NCBI GenBank assembly: GCA_900316015.1
Contig: ONBG01000007.1
Coordinates: 1-64,000, forward strand
DNA from: an uncultured Prevotella sp.
GTDB lineage: Bacteria; Bacteroidota; Bacteroidia; Bacteroidales; Bacteroidaceae
Direction: 5' to 3'
DNA length: 64,000 bases
Below the pieces are notes generated by a model. That model was not told the origin of the DNA. It ran no database searches and saw nothing but the letters and a program-made list of their open reading frames with translations. Position numbers and translations under genes: made by a program. Below are positions 36,890 through 44,866 of the stretch, piece by piece. The stretch's first letter is position 1. The number at the start of each line of letters is the position of its first letter.

Positions 36890-37593
36890 GAGTCTTTTTG
36901 CGTATGCATGAGTGCCTTTAGGATTTCGAGGTCCTCCACCGTTGTTACCTTAATATTTTTCTCCGACCCTGGTACAATGTGCATTTCACGGTTGCCTAAT
37001 TCCGCCATCAGGGTACAAGAAGCAACGGAGTTCGTGATTCCCTTTCGTGCTGCCTCTTCATGGGCGTTGATCAGATTGCCTAATCGGAATGTCTGAGGGG
37101 TCTGCGTGCGGATGAGTTTGTCTCTGGGAATACTTGTCGTGGAAGTGAAACCATCCTCGCTTTCCAGAATGGCTTCTCGGCATTTGATCCCTGTAATGGC
37201 ATATCCGTATTTCTGGCAAATGGCGATATTGGAAGATATAATATCTTGTGACAGTAAGGGTCGTACAGCATCGTGCACCAAGATGAGGTCGTCATCCTTG
37301 CAGCCTGCCTCTTTTAATCCATAGATACCATTCCGGATTGATTCCATCCCTGTCTTTCCTCCATCAAAGATCCATTTCAGTTTAGTGATGGAGAACTGGT
37401 TTGCATACGACCGGAGCACGGTCTGCCAGCCATCGAGGCATACGACGGCTATGCCGTGGATGTCGGGGTGTTGCTCGAAAGCCAGCATCGTATGGATGAT
37501 GATCGGGCAGTTGTCCACATGCATAAATTGTTTCGGGATGTCTTGTCCCATCCTGTTCCCACTTCCGCCAGCGATAATCAATGCGTAATTCAT
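36877..37593 (-). CDS. IspD/TarI-like cytidylyltransferase
   Basis: 238 residues of the IspD/TarI nucleotidyltransferase fold: an N-terminal LIIAGGSGNRMGQDIPKQF loop that holds CTP, LVHDAVRPLLS, QTPQTFR and TTVEDLEILKALM. IspD makes CDP-methylerythritol for isoprenoids, while TarI makes CDP-ribitol for surface polymers; the two are hard to separate by motifs alone. The setting (between licD and an epimerase, in an overlapping operon) favours a TarI-like role in activating a sugar alcohol. It starts 1 bp after the licD stop. An MEP-pathway dxr gene does occur at 57531, so an isoprenoid role is not excluded. Confidence 0.8.
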   Translation of the reverse strand: MNYALIIAGGSGNRMGQDIPKQFMHVDNCPIIIHTMLAFEQHPDIHGIAVVCLDGWQTVLRSYANQFSITKLKWIFDGGKTGMESIRNGIYGLKEAGCKDDDLILVHDAVRPLLSQDIISSNIAICQKYGYAITGIKCREAILESEDGFTSTTSIPRDKLIRTQTPQTFRLGNLINAHEEAARKGITNSVASCTLMAELGNREMHIVPGSEKNIKVTTVEDLEILKALMHTQKDSWLK

Positions 37594-37594
37594 G

Positions 37595-38473
37595 TCAATG
37601 TATTTTTTGTTTTACGGTATATAATGATTCACGGGAATCCATGTTAAAATAAGCCTTATGGTGCTTTGCCTGTCTCTTCTCCTCAGGAGGCAACTGCATG
37701 TAGTCTCCAAAGAGATTGCGCAGATAGGCATCATAGTGATGGGGCAATGCTACGGTAATGCCCTCAAAGGTAAAAAGCTGTGGGGAACCTGTTATCCACT
37801 CCTTGGGATACACCTCCTTGTCCCCGTACGATCCTGAGTAAACAAGAACGTTTTTTGCCGTTTCAAAAGGATATTTCAAACTGATGGCGCGCAGTTCCTT
37901 CAAGAGGTGCCTGCGATAGGTCTTCCTACAGAAAAAGCCAATGGTCTTGTATACGAATTGTCCCCATTCCTTTGGATGCGCTAATAAGGCTAATTGCTCT
38001 GGGAGAGAGAATCTCCTTGAGATGGCATTCAATCTGTTCTTGACCTTATGATAATGATGGAAGAGGCGTAGGGCTTCTTCCCGGTTGTCAGAAGTACCGT
38101 CTACGGGCAGGATGTCTATATAGAGCCCAGTGATACATGGCGTATGCTCATCTTCCATCAGCGTTGTCTTCTTATTGCATAGTTTCATCGAAGGCAAGGG
38201 ATAATTGTCCTGAGAGTAGGGAGTTACCAGTTCATAATCAGAACTATCCATAGCATTGAAGACTTCCACGAACCGCTCATAGTCTGGACGAGGCATGCAG
38301 ACATCTATGTCATCATCCCAAGGGATCATCCCTCCATGGCGCACAGCTCCAATGGCAGTTCCCCCTACGCAGAAGTAGTGGAGACCGTGCTTATTGCAGA
38401 TCTCGACAAATGCCCTAAGGACATCTGTGATCATGGCATTCCATTTAGGCTGTAATTCCGGAGTAATAATCAT
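37595..38473 (-). CDS. LicD-family phosphotransferase
   Basis: 292 residues. The LicD nucleotidyltransferase-like signature is strong: HYFCVGGTAIGAVRHGGMI followed by PWDDDIDVCMPR, with the metal-binding Asp cluster near residue 56. LicD proteins move phosphocholine or other phospho-alcohols from a CDP carrier onto surface glycans. With the CDP-transferase gene 1 bp downstream, the pair would make and attach such a group. The gene opens the operon, behind a full consensus promoter. Confidence 0.9.
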   Translation of the reverse strand: MIITPELQPKWNAMITDVLRAFVEICNKHGLHYFCVGGTAIGAVRHGGMIPWDDDIDVCMPRPDYERFVEVFNAMDSSDYELVTPYSQDNYPLPSMKLCNKKTTLMEDEHTPCITGLYIDILPVDGTSDNREEALRLFHHYHKVKNRLNAISRRFSLPEQLALLAHPKEWGQFVYKTIGFFCRKTYRRHLLKELRAISLKYPFETAKNVLVYSGSYGDKEVYPKEWITGSPQLFTFEGITVALPHHYDAYLRNLFGDYMQLPPEEKRQAKHHKAYFNMDSRESLYTVKQKIH

Positions 38474-38524
38474 ATCTCATATTTCTTTTGCCAAACCGTA
38501 AGATGGATTTTTATCTTATCAGTG

Positions 38525-38555
38525 CAAAAGTAGGAAAAATATTTTGAACATCAAA
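38525..38555 (-). promoter_or_regulatory. Promoter of the licD operon
   Basis: On the minus strand, TTTG (38555-38552), a 19-bp spacer and TACTTTTG (38532-38525). It overlaps the opposite-strand flippase promoter by 13 bp, and the two -33 boxes are interleaved. Confidence 0.85.
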
Positions 38556-38573
38556 CATTTAATACTATTTTTG
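38543..38573 (+). promoter_or_regulatory. Promoter of the flippase gene
   Basis: TTTG (38543-38546), a 19-bp spacer and TATTTTTG (38566-38573), a full consensus. Transcription should start near 38580, only a few bases before the ATG at 38583. Confidence 0.85.
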
Positions 38574-38582
38574 CAGGTAATT

Positions 38583-40031
38583 ATGGCGGAATCACTGAAA
38601 GAGAAAACGGCGAAAGGATTGTTCTGGGGAGCCCTTAATAATGGGACGACCCAAGTGCTGAATGCCGTTATTGGAATCATCTTAGGCAGGTTGTTGGTGC
38701 CAGAGGCATGGGCTCCTATTGCCACGATCGCCATCTTCTCCGCTATTGCTGGCAATCTGCAGAGCAGTGGCTTTTCCACGGCGATTGTCAATATGAAGAG
38801 CCCGAAGGACAATGATTACAATGCGGTGTTTTGGTTTAACATCCTTACCAGTTTCTTGGTGTACATTCTCCTTTTCGCCTGCTCTCCCCTGATCGCTGCT
38901 TATTTTGAGCAGCCTTGCCTAAAAGACCTGTCCCGTTTTATCTTCCTTTCCTTCTTTATCTCCTCCTTTGGCATATCTACGAATGCTTATATGACGAAGA
39001 ACATGATGAACAAGGAGATCACAATCGTCAGCCTTTGTGCCTTAGTCATCTCGGGAAGCGTGGCCATTATCTTGGCTTTAGCCGACTTTTCTTATTGGAG
39101 CTTGGCCTGGCAGCAGGTTGTCAATAGTACGGTATTAGTTGTCGGCAGGTTCTTTTTCGTGAAGTGGCGGCCTTCCTTTCACGTTGATTTCTCGCCCATC
39201 CGTAAGACTTTCAGGTTTAGTATGAACATCTTAGTGACCATGATCATCAACACGGTCAACAACAATATCCTCAATTCTATCTTTGGAAAATTGTTTACCA
39301 AGACCCCGGAAGTAGTCGGCAATTTCTATCAGGCATTCAAATGGGACATGATGGCTTACCAGACGGTAGGTGGCTCGATCGACCAGGTGGCACAGCCCGT
39401 ATTGGTTTCTTTGCGTGAGGAGAAAGGCCGTGAGGTGCGTGCCTTTCGTAAGATGATTCGCCTTACAGCCTTCTTGTCCTTCCCTGCGATGTTCGGCTTG
39501 TCCTTGGTCTCGCAGGAGTTTATCCTTGCCACAGTAGGCAAGAATTGGATAGACAGCGTCCCCATCCTCCGTATTCTTTGTCTGGGAGGTGCCTTCATGC
39601 CGTTCTATAACCTTTATAAGAACTTGATTATCAGTCAGGGACGCTCAGATATCAATATGTGGCTGAACATCATTCAAATCGTCATTGAGATCGGCTTGAT
39701 CTTCCTGACCTACCAGCAAGGGATGATCAGCGTTGTCATTGCCTATACGCTCCTGAATATCTTCTGGCTCTTGACTTGGATGTTCTATGCCCGTCGGTTG
39801 ATCGGAATCCGGTTCTTTGATACCTTGGCAGATATCTGTCCGTTTATGTTAATCTCTCTTGCCGTGATGGCGGTTACCTATCTGGTTACCTTATCATTGC
39901 ATCAGATCTATCTCTTGCTGTTCGTCAGGATTGCTGTCGCTGCCTTTCTTTATATAGGAGTGATGAAGGTCTTGCGGGTTAAGATCATGGAGGAGTGTGT
40001 GCAATTCTTCTTGGCGAAGTTTAAAAAATAG
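38583..40031 (+). CDS. Wzx-like polysaccharide flippase (PST/MATE superfamily)
   Basis: 482 residues from MAESLKEKTAKGLFWGALNNG; an earlier in-frame ATG (38544) lies inside the promoter and is excluded. About 12-14 membrane helices are visible. The N-terminus, KGLFWGALNNGTTQVLNAVIGIILGRLL, and the DNDYNAVFWFNI loop are typical of PST-type exporters that flip lipid-linked oligosaccharides across the inner membrane. The mRNA would be nearly leaderless. It overlaps nothing; the GT2 start follows 10 bp later. Confidence 0.9.
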   Translation: MAESLKEKTAKGLFWGALNNGTTQVLNAVIGIILGRLLVPEAWAPIATIAIFSAIAGNLQSSGFSTAIVNMKSPKDNDYNAVFWFNILTSFLVYILLFACSPLIAAYFEQPCLKDLSRFIFLSFFISSFGISTNAYMTKNMMNKEITIVSLCALVISGSVAIILALADFSYWSLAWQQVVNSTVLVVGRFFFVKWRPSFHVDFSPIRKTFRFSMNILVTMIINTVNNNILNSIFGKLFTKTPEVVGNFYQAFKWDMMAYQTVGGSIDQVAQPVLVSLREEKGREVRAFRKMIRLTAFLSFPAMFGLSLVSQEFILATVGKNWIDSVPILRILCLGGAFMPFYNLYKNLIISQGRSDINMWLNIIQIVIEIGLIFLTYQQGMISVVIAYTLLNIFWLLTWMFYARRLIGIRFFDTLADICPFMLISLAVMAVTYLVTLSLHQIYLLLFVRIAVAAFLYIGVMKVLRVKIMEECVQFFLAKFKK

Positions 40032-40041
40032 GAGAGTAGCC

Positions 40042-40974
40042 ATGGAAATATCAGTGATCATACCTGTTTACAACAAGAAGGATTATGTGGAAGATTGCCT
40101 TTCCGCAGCCCTTTCATTAGACTTTGCCGACTATGAGGTGATTGTCGTGGATGATGGCAGTACGGATGGGTCGGGCGAGCTCTGTGAGGAATTGGCAAAG
40201 GAGCATGCCCGCTTGCGGGTTTTCCATCAACAAAACGGTGGCGTGACGGCTGCTCGGAGATATGGCTGGCAACAGGCACAAGGACAGTATGTAATGTTCT
40301 CGGATGCAGATGACCGTCTTTTGCCCAATGCCTTACGGGATACGTATGAGGTTATCCAGAGAGAGAACGCTGATATGGTGTTGGGTTCTTATGTCAACCA
40401 ATATGGTCGGGTGACCTGTTCGGGTTACCATGGTTTTGTGGAACCTTCTGTGATAATCCATGATATCCTTGCCAATCGGCAGCATTTTGGTGTGCTTTGG
40501 GCCATTCTATTTCGAAAGGGCCTGTTGGAAGGATGCCTGGATATCCCACGGGAAATCATTGAGGGGGAAGACAAGCTGATGCAGGTGAAATGCCAGATGA
40601 AGCATCCGAAGTCGTTCTTTATCGATTCCTGTATTTATTATTATCGGATGGACGTGCCCAACGACAGGAAACGTCCCTTGTCGACAGCTATCCTGTATGA
40701 TGAGTTGTTGCGAGAGACCTTACAACCGGAGTGGGAACGGTATCAGAATGGGATGACCTTGTTTCAGATCAAGATGTATGAATTCTATTTAGAGCGGAAG
40801 GAATTCCATGTATTCCGTGAGTATTATGGGCAGTTACGCTCACGGTTGAACCACGAAATACCGGTCAAGGACAGGCTCATCATGCGTCTGCCCCCGCGTA
40901 TTGCCTATTGCCTGGTAGTCGGTTATCACTGGCTTATCCGAAGAAAAGAGGCGTGTGAAGCAAATAATGGCTGA
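40042..40974 (+). CDS. GT2-family glycosyltransferase
   Basis: 310 residues from MEISVIIPVYNKKDYVEDCL. The GT-A core is clear: IVVDDGSTDGSGELCEEL, FHQQNGGVTAARRYGW and the DXD-type SDADDRLLP (near residue 91). It transfers a sugar from an NDP donor onto a growing glycan at the cytoplasmic face. The acceptor is unknown. The 3' end overlaps the convergent DUF6080-like gene by 41 bp. It is probably co-transcribed with the flippase. Confidence 0.9.
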   Translation: MEISVIIPVYNKKDYVEDCLSAALSLDFADYEVIVVDDGSTDGSGELCEELAKEHARLRVFHQQNGGVTAARRYGWQQAQGQYVMFSDADDRLLPNALRDTYEVIQRENADMVLGSYVNQYGRVTCSGYHGFVEPSVIIHDILANRQHFGVLWAILFRKGLLEGCLDIPREIIEGEDKLMQVKCQMKHPKSFFIDSCIYYYRMDVPNDRKRPLSTAILYDELLRETLQPEWERYQNGMTLFQIKMYEFYLERKEFHVFREYYGQLRSRLNHEIPVKDRLIMRLPPRIAYCLVVGYHWLIRRKEACEANNG

Positions 40975-42292
40975 TGAGGTTGACATTGTAGACCCACAGA
41001 TAGACTGTCAAACAGGCGATGGCTACCCTGAGTGCCTTGTGATAGGGAAGGGGAATCTTCTTGAAGAGGAAGGCTATGGCTAAGGGAATGATGAATGCCC
41101 AGTGAGCAGCCATGATATATACCTCGTTCAACCCGAATCCCAGTCCTAAGTGCAAGAACAAGTCGAAGCCAAACCAAGTACCGACCATCCATAGGAAGCG
41201 GGAGTGGCGACCGCACCAAAGACCGGCAGCAAACAGCAGGGCTACCAGCAACTCGATCCCGTCTTGATAAGGATGGGCGTAGGAAACGAAAATGGGACGC
41301 GTGAAGAACACATCCTCCAGGAGATGTCTGGAGTGCAACTGGATAGACTCTCCTAACAGGTTATCACGGATACTTTGCCACCGGGGCGTAGAAAGGTTTG
41401 TCCATTGCAAGGGACCTTTGTCGCTGATCGCTTTCCCATGCACTTGCTGGAACCGATGCCCGAAGCTCGCCTCTTTCTTCTTGAACGTGCTGTCTTTTTT
41501 CTCCATCGCCAACTGGATCTTCTTTCCTCTTTCCATTCGGGGTAGGATGAGATGCTGGTATTGCCATGCATAAGAGCCTGCTAACAATGCCAAAGGGATG
41601 ACAACGACAAAAAAGAGAAAGGCAGGACGGAGCACTTTCTTCCCTTCTGTGAAGCAAGCCGCCCATAAAGTCTTGATGCCATTGCTCAGCGTTACTCCTG
41701 CCGTGCATAGGAAAAGGATGGCCCAGGGGAGGATCTTCATGGGCTTTTTCTCTTTCATATGTATGCCTGTGATGTAGAGCGTCATCGTGAGCAGGAACAA
41801 GGACATGCCAAAATGGTCGGGCACCATCACGGCTAAGATGATATAGGCAAAGGAATAGAAAAAGGCGGAGAGCAGGTTGGCATCGGCATCTGGTACCTCG
41901 ATAACCTCTAAAAGTGTCCTCCGGAGGAAGACAAAGGAATAAATGGCGCAAAATACCTGCACGCACGCAACCATGTAGATCGCGTAATTGGTCTCGGTCG
42001 CTTTCATCAACCAACTGTCAAGTACAGAGAAGGGATACCAAAAGAAGGGAAGGAGAGGATGCCGGAACTCTTTATAGTAAGAATTCCATTGCGAAATCTC
42101 AAGGTAAGACGTCGGATCAAAGCCAGAGACATGGAAATGGTTCCAGAAAATAGACCAGAACCCTAACCTTCCTCCCCGGGTAAATAATTCGTTTTGATAC
42201 CCGGTCATCATGACATTGAGTCCTATGAAGACTACCCCTGCCAAGAGAACGGGAATCCATTCGCTACGTCTTATCTTGAAGATGCTTGTCAT
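40934..42292 (-). CDS. DUF6080-like multi-pass membrane protein, copy 1
   Basis: 452 residues from MTSIFKIRRSEWIPV; a longer frame to 42460 precedes the -7 box and lacks family features. It has about 9-10 membrane helices. Three copies in this window share, in order: FKIR/K start, SGFDPxxY with an Asp in the first outer loop, RHPLL, VPDHFxxSM/L, GVTLSNG, GESIQLHxRHLL and NEVYIMAAHW near the C-terminus. An Asp in the first extracytoplasmic loop and a long helical plan resemble GT-C transferases that use polyprenyl-phosphate sugars; that is inference. The family name rests on my recollection of DUF6080. A Lys-rich periplasmic or cytoplasmic loop (about 265-310) is present here and in copy 3. 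Confidence 0.75.
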   Translation of the reverse strand: MTSIFKIRRSEWIPVLLAGVVFIGLNVMMTGYQNELFTRGGRLGFWSIFWNHFHVSGFDPTSYLEISQWNSYYKEFRHPLLPFFWYPFSVLDSWLMKATETNYAIYMVACVQVFCAIYSFVFLRRTLLEVIEVPDADANLLSAFFYSFAYIILAVMVPDHFGMSLFLLTMTLYITGIHMKEKKPMKILPWAILFLCTAGVTLSNGIKTLWAACFTEGKKVLRPAFLFFVVVIPLALLAGSYAWQYQHLILPRMERGKKIQLAMEKKDSTFKKKEASFGHRFQQVHGKAISDKGPLQWTNLSTPRWQSIRDNLLGESIQLHSRHLLEDVFFTRPIFVSYAHPYQDGIELLVALLFAAGLWCGRHSRFLWMVGTWFGFDLFLHLGLGFGLNEVYIMAAHWAFIIPLAIAFLFKKIPLPYHKALRVAIACLTVYLWVYNVNLISHYLLHTPLFFG

Positions 42293-42312
42293 TGTCGCGC
42301 TTGATTTGGGTG

Positions 42313-42320
42313 CAAAATTA
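42313..42320 (-). promoter_or_regulatory. -7 box of DUF6080-like copy 1
   Basis: TAATTTTG on the minus strand matches TAnnTTTG, 20 bp before the chosen ATG at 42292; no good -33 box. It supports the shorter start. Confidence 0.6.
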
Positions 42321-42394
42321 CCAAAAAAACTCCGGATCTGGGAAGGAACTCGCTGCTCTTCTCTTAGAAAAGCATGTATTTTATAGACAACAGC

Positions 42395-42425
42395 TTTGAT
42401 TTTTGGAAGAAATGGCTTATCTTTG
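42395..42425 (+). promoter_or_regulatory. Promoter of the glycosyltransferase at 42443
   Basis: TTTG (42395-42398), a 19-bp spacer and TATCTTTG (42418-42425), a full consensus. It places the start of transcription downstream of the in-frame ATG at 42374 and so rules that start out. Confidence 0.85.
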
Positions 42426-42442
42426 TCTCCAAATCGTATCAC

Positions 42443-43462
42443 ATGAAGAAGCCTGCTCAAATCGATATTGCCGTATTAATGCTTTTCTTTAATCGGCCGG
42501 AGACTTTCCAACTCGTGTTCAATGAGGTGAGGAAAGCTCGCCCATCGCGTCTGTTTCTCTATCAGGATGGGCCACGGGATGAAAGGGACTTACCCGGGAT
42601 CATGGCTTGCCGTAAGATCGTTGAGGACATTGACTGGGAGTGTGACGTTCGTCGCAATTACCAAGAACAGAACCAAGGGTGTGACCCTTCGGGATACCTG
42701 TCGCACAAATGGGCATTCTCACTGGCCGACAAATGCATGGTATTGGAAGATGACGTGGTCCCTTCTCAGTCGTTTTTCCCTTTCTGCAAGGAACTGTTGG
42801 ACAAGTACGAGCACGATGATCGTGTCGCGATGATCTCAGGATTCAATGTGGATGAGGTAACGCCTGGGGTGCCAGATGATTATTTCTTCACGTCTACCTT
42901 CTCTATTTGGGGCTGGGCATCGTGGAAAAGGGTCTTGGACCAGTGGGATGGCGAGTACCAATTCATGAAGGATGCGTATACGGTACGACAGCTCAGGGCG
43001 TTGCAAAAAAGGCGAGCCTACCGCAGGGACATGATGAAGATGTTCACGGATCATAGTCGGTCGGGCAAGCCTTACTTCGAGACTGTCTTTTGGGCATCCA
43101 TGCTCCTGCATTCCCAATTGTCCATCATGCCAACTCGTAACTTAGTCAATAATGTGGGACTGACGGCTGGTTCCACGCATTTTTCTGCCAACTTGAAGAC
43201 AATGCCGCATCGATTGCGCCGTATCTTTACGATGAAAAGGTATGAGCTCGATTTCCCATTGCATCACCCAAAGTATATGGTCGACCATGTGGAATACCAA
43301 GACCATTACTATAAAACCATAGGATGGAACCATCGCTGGATCAAGGTATGCAACTCGATGGAAGAGCTTTTCTTGAATTTACGCAGGGGAAATTTCAGGC
43401 AGATCGCCAGGTCGTTTCGCCGCCGATGCCTGAAATGGATGGGCATGGATACTTATCAATAA
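42443..43462 (+). CDS. GT-A-fold glycosyltransferase (GNT-I/HlpA-like)
   Basis: 339 residues from MKKPAQIDIAVLMLFFNRPE. Typical family features are FNRPETFQLVFNEV, LFLYQDGPRDE, RNYQEQNQGCDPSGYLSHKWAF and the DxD-containing MVLEDDVVPSQSFFPFC, then ISGFNVD and SIWGWASWKRVLDQWD. These resemble GNT-I-type or GT2-like transferases of LPS and capsule loci. The donor and acceptor are unknown. It has its own strong promoter and diverges from DUF6080-like copy 1. A 22-bp-period repeat starts 26 bp after the stop. Confidence 0.85.
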   Translation: MKKPAQIDIAVLMLFFNRPETFQLVFNEVRKARPSRLFLYQDGPRDERDLPGIMACRKIVEDIDWECDVRRNYQEQNQGCDPSGYLSHKWAFSLADKCMVLEDDVVPSQSFFPFCKELLDKYEHDDRVAMISGFNVDEVTPGVPDDYFFTSTFSIWGWASWKRVLDQWDGEYQFMKDAYTVRQLRALQKRRAYRRDMMKMFTDHSRSGKPYFETVFWASMLLHSQLSIMPTRNLVNNVGLTAGSTHFSANLKTMPHRLRRIFTMKRYELDFPLHHPKYMVDHVEYQDHYYKTIGWNHRWIKVCNSMEELFLNLRRGNFRQIARSFRRRCLKWMGMDTYQ

Positions 43463-43488
43463 ATTGCCCATTGCCATCTCGTTTTCCA

Positions 43489-43567
43489 AAAGGTCATCTT
43501 TCGAAGCCTGAAAGGTTATCTTTCACACGCCAAAAGGTTATCTTTTGCGAGCCGAAAGGTTATCTTT
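43489..43567. repeat. Four-copy 22-bp-period repeat, AAAGGTTATCTTT
   Basis: AAAGGTCATCTTT (43489-43501) and three AAAGGTTATCTTT copies (43511-43523, 43533-43545, 43555-43567) lie exactly 22 bp apart. Units have palindromic ends (AAAG/CTTT) and are separated by 9-bp linkers containing CC or GCC. The array lies between two convergent gene ends. It is too short and regular for a CRISPR array. Confidence 0.85.
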
Positions 43568-43639
43568 TGCTTTCTTGTTTGTAAGTATCTGTGAATCAAA
43601 AACATAGATATCAGAAGAAGAGAAAAGTACGCGGATTTG

Positions 43640-44866
43640 CTATTTGAAGCTCAACGGCCAGGTGAGGTAGTTCCAGAGCAGGTAGACATGGTATGCCCAC
43701 AGGTAAAAGGTGATGGCGAAGAGAAGCACTTCGACAAAAGGATTCCTTCTCTTGAGCAGGTATGCCCAGGAAAGGGGGATGACAAATGCCCAATGAGCGG
43801 TCATGATATACACCTCGTTAATGGCAAAGCCTAAGACAAGATGCAGGAAGATGGCAAAGGCGAGACATCCGAGCACCAGCCATTCGAACCTGTCCTTCCT
43901 TCCTGTCCAGGCTCCCCAAAGGAAGAAAAGGACGATCACCGCCTCGATAACGTATTGTATGGGCCAGGAATAATCCACGATGACGGGACGGTTGACTAAC
44001 GCATCCCCTAAGATATGCCGCCGATGGAGCTGAAGGGACTCTCCAAAGAAGTTCTCGATGAGTGTTTCCCCTCTCGGGATCGAGCTGTTGGTCCAGCTTT
44101 GTACTTTCTGGTCTTGGGGGATTTCCTCACTGGCATTGACGGCAAAGGCAAAGCCCAACATCAGCATCGATGGGACCACGAGCCCTAAGAGCAGGGCACG
44201 GGGCTTCCAGAACTTTCTCCCATTGACCACCAGGACGGATAGGAAGACAAGAGCTCCGTTGCTGAGCGTTACCCCTGCGGTCATCACAAAGAGCAGAATG
44301 GCTTCCCGGATGGAGAATTCCGTGTGGCTCCGCAACTTCCTCCCCGAGACATAGAGCAGGAGAAGGATCAGGAACATGGACAGGCAGAAGTGGTCGGGCA
44401 CGATGATGGTCACCATCACATAGGCCAGTCCGAAATAGAAGGCACATAGCAAGAGGGCTGCAGTCGGTGGGATGCCGATGGTCTCCCGCATGATCCGGCC
44501 AAGAAAAAGGAAGGAATAGAAAGCGCATGCCACTAAGATGAGACCAACGAGCAGGGGCGCGCAGTTCACTCCCGTGATGCCCCAAAGCAATTGGTTGAGC
44601 AGGTAGACGGGATACATGAGGAAGGGCAAGAGTGGATGCCGGATGATGTTGTACCCGATATTCCAGTTGCTGACAACTGCATACGTGATGGGATCGAAGC
44701 CTGACATGTGGAAATTACGCATGAAAACCTTCCAGGAATCGATGTCGTAATCGACGAATAGGCACCAGAACTTACTGATCATCAATACATTCAGGGCGAT
44801 GATGATGATCAGTGCCACCCCAGAAGGGATCCTTTCTTCCTTGCGAATCTTGAAAAGATCGGTCAT
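43640..44866 (-). CDS. DUF6080-like multi-pass membrane protein, copy 2
   Basis: 408 residues from MTDLFKIRKEERI; the start codon overlaps the stop of copy 3 by 4 bp (ATGA), so the eight codons before it are not used. It has the family blocks SGFDPITY, RHPLLPF, VPDHFCLSM, GVTLSNG, GESLQLHRRHIL and NEVYIMTAHW. It is shorter than the other copies because the Lys-rich loop between the FRP/WKP and GES blocks is replaced by a short SEEIPQDQKVQ segment. Membrane topology and possible GT-C role are as for copy 1. It ends the large minus-strand operon. Confidence 0.75.
   Translation of the reverse strand: MTDLFKIRKEERIPSGVALIIIIALNVLMISKFWCLFVDYDIDSWKVFMRNFHMSGFDPITYAVVSNWNIGYNIIRHPLLPFLMYPVYLLNQLLWGITGVNCAPLLVGLILVACAFYSFLFLGRIMRETIGIPPTAALLLCAFYFGLAYVMVTIIVPDHFCLSMFLILLLLYVSGRKLRSHTEFSIREAILLFVMTAGVTLSNGALVFLSVLVVNGRKFWKPRALLLGLVVPSMLMLGFAFAVNASEEIPQDQKVQSWTNSSIPRGETLIENFFGESLQLHRRHILGDALVNRPVIVDYSWPIQYVIEAVIVLFFLWGAWTGRKDRFEWLVLGCLAFAIFLHLVLGFAINEVYIMTAHWAFVIPLSWAYLLKRRNPFVEVLLFAITFYLWAYHVYLLWNYLTWPLSFK

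Noticed and set aside
41364..42014. 216-codon minus-strand frame within DUF6080-like copy 1
   Set aside because: Different reading frame of the same strand, Arg/His/Pro-rich, no membrane helices; a shadow.
43489..43567. CRISPR array
   Set aside because: Linkers are only 9 bp and similar to one another, and there are no cas genes.
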